Part shown: positions 1-8,089 of the stretch, piece by piece | Layout: every line of letters starts with the position of its first letter | How positions within the stretch are numbered: position 1 is the first letter of the stretch | DNA from: Gammaproteobacteria bacterium | GTDB taxonomy: Bacteria; Pseudomonadota; Gammaproteobacteria; Steroidobacterales; Woeseiaceae | Direction: 5' to 3' | Length of the DNA stretch: 9,793 nucleotides | Assembly: GCA_030641695.1 (NCBI GenBank) | Contig: DAOWGY010000330.1 | Location: forward strand, 1-9,793 | Program-made: the position numbers and the translations under genes | Notes under the pieces: model-generated | What the model was told of the DNA's origin: nothing | Database searches by the model: none | Seen by the model: only the letters and a program-made list of their open reading frames with translations

Positions 1-21
1 CGGTGTCATCAGTAGCCGTCT

Positions 22-51
22 TTGCGCCGGTGTTGAAGGGCGGCGTATATT
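22..51 (+). promoter_or_regulatory. Weak candidate promoter for uvrA
   Basis: A TATATT hexamer at 46-51 resembles a sigma70 -10 box (TATAAT, 5 of 6). A poor -35 candidate, TTGCGC at 22-27, lies 18 bp upstream. Transcription would begin near 57-59, within the dyad at 56-71. The -35 match is weak, so this is a position-based guess. No other gene or coding start is seen in bases 1-82. Confidence 0.28.
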
Positions 52-55
52 AGCA

Positions 56-71
56 TGTTGGTCAACCAACA
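56..71. promoter_or_regulatory. Perfect 7-bp dyad in the uvrA leader
   Basis: The sequence TGTTGGTCAACCAACA consists of two perfect 7-bp inverted arms (TGTTGGT and ACCAACA) around a CA spacer. It ends 11 bp before the uvrA ATG and overlaps the start point expected from the weak -10 at 46-51. It could be an operator or a short mRNA hairpin near the ribosome binding region. It does not match the gammaproteobacterial LexA box (CTGT-N8-ACAG), although uvrA is commonly SOS-controlled. The regulator is unknown. Confidence 0.4.
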
Positions 72-82
72 CTCCGTCAATT

Positions 83-2929
<2,847 letters not shown>

Positions 2930-2948
2930 TTGTTGTAGCGCCCGGAGC

Positions 2949-3599
2949 TTACACCGATTCCCGATTAGGGGCAGGGATTTCGTTGCGGGCGGCCAGCTGC
3001 CTGTCATGCACGCGGCCCAGCAGCAAAAGCGCAAGCACCGCGCCGACCAGTGCAACAAACATGTCCGACTGTGTGTCCCAGACATATCCCTGGGTGCCGA
3101 GAAATGCCTCCGCAGCTTCATCCGACAGCAACGCAACCCACCATTCGATCAGTTCGTACAACGCGCTCACCGCGAGGCAGAAACAGACGATAAAGAAGTT
3201 CCGCCAGCTCACCGAGTTGAATACGTTCAGCCGGATGACAACTTCGCGTGCGATGATCGCGGGAACAAAGCCCTGCACCAGGTGACCCAGCTTGTCGTAG
3301 TTGTTGCGCGGCGGATCGAATAACTCGCGAAACCAGTCACCGACCGGCACTTCGGCATACGTGTAATGGCCGCCGACCATCAGAATGACGCAATGCACCA
3401 GGATCAGGACATAGACGAGACGCGTCAGCGGGAAGCGCTTTCGTGTCGCAAGCAGAATAGCGGCGCCGACCACGGCCGGCGCCACCTCGAGCATCCAGGT
3501 CATCGTGTCTTTCGGCCCGATTCCGGACCACACGAGGACGATGGCAAATACGGCGACCCATGTGACCTCGAGCGGCTCGATCACAGCCTGGCGTTGCAT
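2949..3599 (-). CDS. DUF2238 (YjdF-like) inner membrane protein
   Basis: A 216-residue polytopic membrane protein of the DUF2238 family, whose E. coli member is YjdF. Its biochemical role is not known. Hydrophobic segments lie near 13-26, 34-52, 60-77, 107-122, 134-150 and 179-196. The conserved polar motifs are present: GGHYTYAEVP (76-85), NNYDKLGHLVQG (99-110), YELIEWW (148-154) and LGTQGYVWDTQSDM (167-180). The many His, Asp, Glu and Tyr residues near membrane segments look like a buried polar or metal-binding site, which is inference. The ATG at 3599 is preferred over the GTG at 3602 because GGAG (3605-3608) lies 5 nt upstream of it. The stop of the large upstream gene and this ATG fall in TAGTGATG, so translation is probably coupled. 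No terminator hairpin is seen in the 19 bp before uvrA. Confidence 0.9.
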   Translation of the reverse strand: MQRQAVIEPLEVTWVAVFAIVLVWSGIGPKDTMTWMLEVAPAVVGAAILLATRKRFPLTRLVYVLILVHCVILMVGGHYTYAEVPVGDWFRELFDPPRNNYDKLGHLVQGFVPAIIAREVVIRLNVFNSVSWRNFFIVCFCLAVSALYELIEWWVALLSDEAAEAFLGTQGYVWDTQSDMFVALVGAVLALLLLGRVHDRQLAARNEIPAPNRESV

Positions 3600-3601
3600 C
3601 A

Positions 3602-6600
3602 CTACTCCGTCGCTGCCGTCGTTTCTATCGCGTCACCCTTGCGTGAGCGCCAGAAACCCTGCTTCGCAAAACACTGCCAGACCCAAGGCAGCCAGCGCAG
3701 CAGAGCGAAACTCAACCACAACGCCCACGTCAGGATCAGAACCTTGTAAATCCAGATCGGCACTGACCACGCGGTCGCGACCGGCATTACCGAGTCGCTG
3801 CGATCCGCGAACCAGATCAGGGCATTGCCGTACGAGCCGTTGCCGGTGACTTGCATGTTGGGCATGCCCAGTAATCCGCCGGGCAGGCTCACCACGATCG
3901 ACATCAACGCAATCACGGTAAACGCCGCGAACAGCACCTGGGTCGTGTTATAGCGCCACCAGGGGACGCGCGTACGCCACTGATCCCGGGCTCCGCTCGC
4001 CAGTAACCAAAGTACAACCACGCCGAGAACGGGCCAGTTGAAGGTGCTGAAGCCGAGACCCAGCAACAACCAGTGCCAGGTCTTCAGCGGCGTCCAGTCG
4101 ATGCGGCCGAGAATCAGTGCAAACAGGATCAGGACAGCCAGCTCGGACCAGTACAGGACGGCGGGACCGAGGCGTGGCCCGTTGGTACCGAGCAACCAGC
4201 GGTTCTGCGGCAGGGTCAGATTCATCGTGATATTGCTGGCCGGTGCGCCCAGGTCGATATCCGGTGTATGCGCCACGCTGCCGGCATCCGTTGCATCACG
4301 CCAGGTGATGTTGATCGAATGTTTGCCCGGAAGTATTGGCAAGGTCAGTTCGCGTCCGTCGGCACGCAGGGGCTCCACGCGATTATCGATGCGAACCTCG
4401 GTAACCTCGGCGTCTTCGGGCAATAGCACGACATGTTGTGCACCTTGCGTGCTGCGATAGCGCAGAGTCAGTTGAGTCGTGCTCGAGCGGTCACCTTGCG
4501 ACACGACGAGATTGACGGCGTCGAAGGCCAGCGTCGTTCCCGCACTGGCGTCGGGGCGCGTTGCCGTCATCGTCAACTGTTCGCCGCCGCGGGGGTGGAA
4601 CTCGGCAACCCTGGCGCCCGCGTTGTCTTGCCCCGACTCGCTCTCGGGAACACCGCTGAATTCCACGTTCCAGATACTGCCAACACTTACGCGCCAGACC
4701 TCGTTCCACGGTGCGCCGGTCTCGGCGGACAGCGTCAGTGGTGTCTTGCGCGGCAGGCTCGAGACCCAGGAAACGCTGCGTTGCGTCGGATTCATCGAGA
4801 TCTGCGCGAGACCGTCAGTCACCGTGATGTGCTCGCTGAGTACGGTCTCGCCCTCGATCAGGGGCAGATTCAGCGTCAGCGCCCCCTGCATGGGTGCCTG
4901 GCGATGCACGCTAGTCCGAATGCGCCAGTCCAGGTCGAACTCGATATTGCGTTCCACAGTGACGAACGCCGGGAAGCGGCTGCTCTCCCACCTGGGAGTC
5001 GCCTCGCCACCCTGCTCTGTTTGCAATCGGGTCAATTGCAGAGAGCCCGACAGCAGGCGGCGATCCTTAACGCCCGCGACGAACCATCCTTCACTGTCGA
5101 CCTCGATGACGCGCGGTGGTGTCGGAAACGGGATTTCCAGGCTGTCAGCAGCCGGAGCGCTGCCTCGCAGCACGACGGTATGACGCCCCGGGGTCACGCG
5201 TATCCAGAAGCCGCGGTCGGGTGCACGCAAAACCTGCGCGGCCGCAGAGCCGTCGAGCGAGATCGCTTGCGGGCGCCAGCCTCGATCCGAACCCGGCAAC
5301 GGCAGAGCGACTTGCTCCATCGCGTGTACCGTCAGCGTCATGCTCACGGCGTCACCGCGTACATCGACGTCCGCCGCAACGATTTCGGCGCACCGCGGTA
5401 CGCAGTCAGGCGGTGCCAGCAGCCGCGTTTGCAGTTCGCGCAGTAGCTCGCTGTCAGGCGTTTGCGCTTCCGCCGTCGGGCTAATGCTCATCAGGATCGT
5501 CAGCATGCCCGCAGCAATCATGCCAGCAGCCTGCGCGCTGCCAAGCTTCAACCCTCCGGGCAGCGACCAGCGCCTGTTCAGGATCTCGGCCGCCAGCACA
5601 GCGGCGAACAGCAGCAGCATGGCCACCTGGATGAATCGCAACAACGTGACAGCCCAACGAGGCAATACTATGAGTCGCATTGTCTGGTCCGCGTCGACGG
5701 GCCCGCTCCAGTAGAGGTGATAAGTGTTCCACTGCCATGAGGGCACGCCGGGTCCGGCCTGTACGATCGCGTTCGCCGCGTAGCGCGAATAGCGCTTTGG
5801 CGCTGCGTCATATTGGGCCATAGAACCGGCAACGGTTATCTCCTCGATGGCGTCAGCTTCCAGTGCATTTCTCCTCGGCTCCACTTCCAATAGGGCCGGG
5901 CGGCTTTTCATCGGCATCGATGCGGGTCTGTCGAACGATACGTCGCTCGCAACTCCGTACATACCGGCACCGTACTGCGACTCGAGCTGCGGATAGATCG
6001 CAACCCGAAGCTGCTCGGCAATAAACGGCACGAGCGCGAAGACGAGCACGATGACACTCAAACCCTGGTAGGCGCGAACTGCCTGCTGCAATCGACCTGC
6101 GGGCGCCACTCGCATCAGCGCTATCGCGGCCAGGAGATTCAGCCACAGCCACGCGGGCGCATGGAGCTCGTGGAAGCTTAGCGCCAGCGCAAGCAAGGCA
6201 ATAATGCCGGCCGTACTGCCGAACAGCCGCCAGGCGGCGACCGTCAGGATCAGTACCAGGAAGAAGTCGAGCAGTTGCCATTGGCTGACCCAGCTGCCCG
6301 GTGCCTTGTCGGCGCCCGGGGCCGCAAACAATTTGTGCCCGGGCGGCAGATGTAACTGCGCGCCGACACTCGCGAAACGGCTCTCCCATCCGGTCACTGG
6401 CATCGATGATCGTGTCTCACTGCGTCCGAGAGTCGTTACATCGACGTTGGAGAAACGAACCTCGATACCGGTCAGGCCTTCCTCCTGGCCTTTCGTTATC
6501 AGCAGGCTCTCGCCGGATTCGGATGCACTGAGCAACGCATACGGTGGCGCCATGTCCAGCCGCCAGTCGCTGCGCATACGACCGCTGACCATGTCTTTGA

Positions 6601-7687
6601 CAACAAATCCGTCACCGTCGAAGTCGAGCCACATCGTGCGATTGAGGCCCAGTTCGTTGTCGGTCGCGACGATGCCGCGGCTGCGCTCCGTGATTGTAAA
6701 CGTCTCGCCAGGCTCGATTCGGAACGCGGGCATCTGACGCCATTGATCCGGAACCTGCGCCTGCCGCGGATCGACCGGCGGCAGGCCTTCAACTGCGGTA
6801 ACGCGCAGGCGTTCCATGGAACGGTACGACCAAACCTCGGTATCGGGAAGATTGGTCTGCGGCTGCGCCAGCGTGATCTCGTTCAGGACATCGGCCGCCC
6901 TGGCCGTCAATGTGATCATCCAGCGACCCGGGCGCACCTGTACTCGAAGTTTGCCATCGGATTCGAGTCGCGCGGGCAACTCACTCTGAATCGACATCGG
7001 CGTAAACCCGTCGGGCAACGCAGGACCGAACAATTCCTCGCGTACCCCACCCGCGACATCGATGCTAACGATTGTCGTGAGACGCGTGGGGATTCTGTCA
7101 GACACCAGGCGGTATACCTCGGATCGCACTGCGTCGCGCGCTTTCGTTTCGCGCTGCCGCTCGCCGAGAAACAGCCCCGAGCCGTTGCGCTCGGGCCGTT
7201 CGACGCGGCTGCCGTTGACTGTTAGCGTAATCAGCCCGCTTTGATCAGGCACTCGCAGTACCGCCGGCCGCTCGTCCCATGTGTAGGTACCCGAGAGACG
7301 ATAGCTGCCTGGTTGCAGCTGCACGCTCGGCATACCGTTGCGTTCGACTACCTCGATCGCGTTGCCATTCGCGCTTACCTCGTGCGGCCAGTAAGCGGCG
7401 TCACCGGGCAGCGGCACCCACGCCTCTTGCGCATAAACGGTCCATTGCTGCGTGAAGCGTCCGGCCCCGGCACCCACAGTGACGTCGAGCATCCCTGGCC
7501 AGGCACAGACGAAGTTGTTGCGGTCCGGGCTGGTGCTGTTGAAGTAAAAAGGACAATCGCGGTGTTCCTGGTCGTGCAACACCCAGTCCTGCCAGCCCTG
7601 CAATTCATCGGGCACGAAAACATCGGCGGATTGCGCTGCCATTGGCAGCAGCAGCCACATGAGAATCAGTCCTGATTTCGACGACAT
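3602..7687 (-). CDS. Large duplicated periplasmic/membrane protein, unknown
   Basis: I do not recognise this 1361-residue protein. It begins with a signal peptide (MSSKSGLILMWLLLPMAAQS, cleavage around 18-21), followed by a beta-rich, presumably periplasmic region to about 470. Membrane segments lie near 472-489, 491-507, 511-527 and 541-558, then a periplasmic loop (560-677) and a helix at 678-700. The plan then repeats: signal-like segment 719-741, beta-rich 742-1175, helices near 1177-1194, 1203-1230 (probably two) and 1248-1268, loop 1270-1307, last helix 1308-1332. Basic stretches (529-538, 704-714, 1231-1245, 1345-1350) fit the cytoplasmic side. Colinear matches between halves include VPLPGD (91-96) with LPLPGS (795-800), EVW (284 and 996) and LHLPPG with LTLPQN before the helix cluster. 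No enzyme motif is seen. The ATG at 7687 is chosen for its GGAGGG six nt upstream and for exposing the signal peptide. The gene sits 83 bp after slyX, with a TATAGT (7718-7723) that might give it its own promoter, and is joined to the DUF2238 gene. Confidence 0.88.
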   Translation of the reverse strand: MSSKSGLILMWLLLPMAAQSADVFVPDELQGWQDWVLHDQEHRDCPFYFNSTSPDRNNFVCAWPGMLDVTVGAGAGRFTQQWTVYAQEAWVPLPGDAAYWPHEVSANGNAIEVVERNGMPSVQLQPGSYRLSGTYTWDERPAVLRVPDQSGLITLTVNGSRVERPERNGSGLFLGERQRETKARDAVRSEVYRLVSDRIPTRLTTIVSIDVAGGVREELFGPALPDGFTPMSIQSELPARLESDGKLRVQVRPGRWMITLTARAADVLNEITLAQPQTNLPDTEVWSYRSMERLRVTAVEGLPPVDPRQAQVPDQWRQMPAFRIEPGETFTITERSRGIVATDNELGLNRTMWLDFDGDGFVVKDMVSGRMRSDWRLDMAPPYALLSASESGESLLITKGQEEGLTGIEVRFSNVDVTTLGRSETRSSMPVTGWESRFASVGAQLHLPPGHKLFAAPGADKAPGSWVSQWQLLDFFLVLILTVAAWRLFGSTAGIIALLALALSFHELHAPAWLWLNLLAAIALMRVAPAGRLQQAVRAYQGLSVIVLVFALVPFIAEQLRVAIYPQLESQYGAGMYGVASDVSFDRPASMPMKSRPALLEVEPRRNALEADAIEEITVAGSMAQYDAAPKRYSRYAANAIVQAGPGVPSWQWNTYHLYWSGPVDADQTMRLIVLPRWAVTLLRFIQVAMLLLFAAVLAAEILNRRWSLPGGLKLGSAQAAGMIAAGMLTILMSISPTAEAQTPDSELLRELQTRLLAPPDCVPRCAEIVAADVDVRGDAVSMTLTVHAMEQVALPLPGSDRGWRPQAISLDGSAAAQVLRAPDRGFWIRVTPGRHTVVLRGSAPAADSLEIPFPTPPRVIEVDSEGWFVAGVKDRRLLSGSLQLTRLQTEQGGEATPRWESSRFPAFVTVERNIEFDLDWRIRTSVHRQAPMQGALTLNLPLIEGETVLSEHITVTDGLAQISMNPTQRSVSWVSSLPRKTPLTLSAETGAPWNEVWRVSVGSIWNVEFSGVPESESGQDNAGARVAEFHPRGGEQLTMTATRPDASAGTTLAFDAVNLVVSQGDRSSTTQLTLRYRSTQGAQHVVLLPEDAEVTEVRIDNRVEPLRADGRELTLPILPGKHSINITWRDATDAGSVAHTPDIDLGAPASNITMNLTLPQNRWLLGTNGPRLGPAVLYWSELAVLILFALILGRIDWTPLKTWHWLLLGLGFSTFNWPVLGVVVLWLLASGARDQWRTRVPWWRYNTTQVLFAAFTVIALMSIVVSLPGGLLGMPNMQVTGNGSYGNALIWFADRSDSVMPVATAWSVPIWIYKVLILTWALWLSFALLRWLPWVWQCFAKQGFWRSRKGDAIETTAATE
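5465..5533 (-). other. Internal signal-peptide-like membrane segment
   Basis: Residues 719-741 of the large protein are a hydrophobic stretch ending in PTAEA, which resembles a signal peptidase site (AXA). A basic cytoplasmic-side stretch (NRRWSLPGGLK, 704-714) precedes it. It occupies the same place relative to the second cysteine pair (C762, C766) as the true N-terminal signal peptide does to the first (C45, C61). It is most simply the former signal peptide of the second copy in a fused duplication, now a membrane helix. Whether it is cleaved is unknown. Confidence 0.6.
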
Positions 7688-7693
7688 GACTTT

Positions 7694-7699
7694 CCCTCC
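7694..7699 (-). promoter_or_regulatory. Ribosome binding site of the large gene
   Basis: GGAGGG on the minus strand lies 6 nt before the ATG at 7687. It decides the start: the frame stays open upstream to a TTG at 7774, but that start has no comparable site and would bury the signal peptide behind 29 extra residues. Confidence 0.8.
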
Positions 7700-7770
7700 G
7701 GCATGGCCTTGGTCGACACTATACGTGAACGCAGCCAACTCGATATGCGGGTTAGAAACGACCCACTCGA

Positions 7771-7977
7771 TCAATAATGAGGCGGTACTTCGTCGGCATT
7801 CGCGTCGACCGGCGCCGCCTCGCTCAGCGAGCGAACCCGCTCGACAATTGAGTCACACAGCCCCTCGAGACGCATGATCTTTTCCTGTTGTTTTGTGATG
7901 ACGTCATTAAGTTCGAGGAGCAGGTGCTCCTGGTGAGCGAGCTTGGTCTCAATGTCGACGAAACGGTCTTCGTTCAT
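7771..7977 (-). CDS. slyX: SlyX family coiled-coil protein
   Basis: A 68-residue protein of the SlyX family (E. coli SlyX is about 72), a small acidic coiled-coil protein of unknown function. Residues 1 to about 50 form a heptad-rich helix (for example IETKLAHQEHLLLELNDVI), followed by a short flexible acidic linker and the family's C-terminal PPHY. The start is the ATG at 7977, because AGGAGG lies 5 nt upstream and MNEDRFVDIETKLAHQEH fits the family N-terminus. A longer reading from 8028 would add 17 residues encoded by the palindrome region. It is divergent from uup, and transcription may continue into the large gene 83 bp downstream. Confidence 0.93.
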   Translation of the reverse strand: MNEDRFVDIETKLAHQEHLLLELNDVITKQQEKIMRLEGLCDSIVERVRSLSEAAPVDANADEVPPHY

Positions 7978-7982
7978 CAATG

Positions 7983-7988
7983 CCTCCT
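7983..7988 (-). promoter_or_regulatory. Ribosome binding site of slyX
   Basis: A perfect AGGAGG on the minus strand lies 5 nt before the ATG at 7977. It settles the slyX start against the longer in-frame extension. Confidence 0.88.
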
Positions 7989-7994
7989 GTTGGA

Positions 7995-8010
7995 GCGCTT
8001 CTCGAAGCGC
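7995..8010. promoter_or_regulatory. Palindrome 1, slyX side of divergent spacer
   Basis: GCGCTTCTCGAAGCGC is a dyad of two perfect 7-bp arms with a 2-nt centre. It lies just upstream of the slyX ribosome binding site and downstream of a weak minus-strand -10 candidate (TATTTA, 8019-8024). With flanks it forms the left arm (7994-8014) of a larger inverted repeat whose right arm is 8054-8074, with 20 of 21 positions complementary. It could be an operator, or a hairpin at the 5' end of the slyX message. Confidence 0.6.
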
Positions 8011-8045
8011 GACTACGGTAAATACCAATCGTACCCGGTTTTCGC

Positions 8046-8051
8046 CATAAT
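8046..8051 (+). promoter_or_regulatory. Candidate -10 box for uup
   Basis: CATAAT matches TATAAT at 5 of 6 positions. No good -35 element is found 16-18 bp upstream. The predicted start falls at about 8057-8059, at the edge of palindrome 2. The sequence between the two palindromes (8015-8053) is the less GC-rich part of the spacer, as expected of a promoter region. Confidence 0.35.
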
Positions 8052-8057
8052 CCAGTC

Positions 8058-8073
8058 GCGCTTCAAGAAGCGC
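8058..8073. promoter_or_regulatory. Palindrome 2, uup side of divergent spacer
   Basis: GCGCTTCAAGAAGCGC has the same two 7-bp arms as palindrome 1 and differs only in the central dinucleotide. It ends 16 bp before the uup ATG and lies at or just after the start expected from the -10 candidate at 8046-8051. Its flanks match those of palindrome 1 in inverted orientation. Either an operator or an mRNA leader hairpin is possible. Confidence 0.6.
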
Positions 8074-8089
8074 TGCAACGGTTTGCCAA

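Noticed and set aside
1..82. LexA-type SOS box upstream of uvrA
   Set aside because: No CTGT-N8-ACAG or near match is present; the TATATT looks more like a -10 box and the dyad has a different sequence.
4433..5446. 337-codon open frame on the plus strand
   Set aside because: It lies wholly antisense to the large gene, has Arg- and Gln-rich low-complexity sequence and no signal, motif or ribosome binding site. Long antisense open frames are common in GC-rich coding DNA.
5518..5557. Possible internal start making the second half of the large protein separately
   Set aside because: A GGAGGG (5552-5557) is present, but the first in-frame ATG (5521) is about 30 nt away and the adjacent TTG directly abuts it, so spacing is wrong for initiation.
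7688..7774. N-terminal extension of the large protein to a TTG overlapping the slyX stop
   Set aside because: It would add 29 residues ahead of a clear signal peptide, while GGAGGG lies 6 nt before the ATG at 7687. The TTG overlap with slyX is tempting as coupling but less well supported.
7978..8028. N-terminal extension of slyX by 17 codons
   Set aside because: The AGGAGG 5 nt before the ATG at 7977 and the usual family length favour the shorter form; the extension is encoded by the palindrome.
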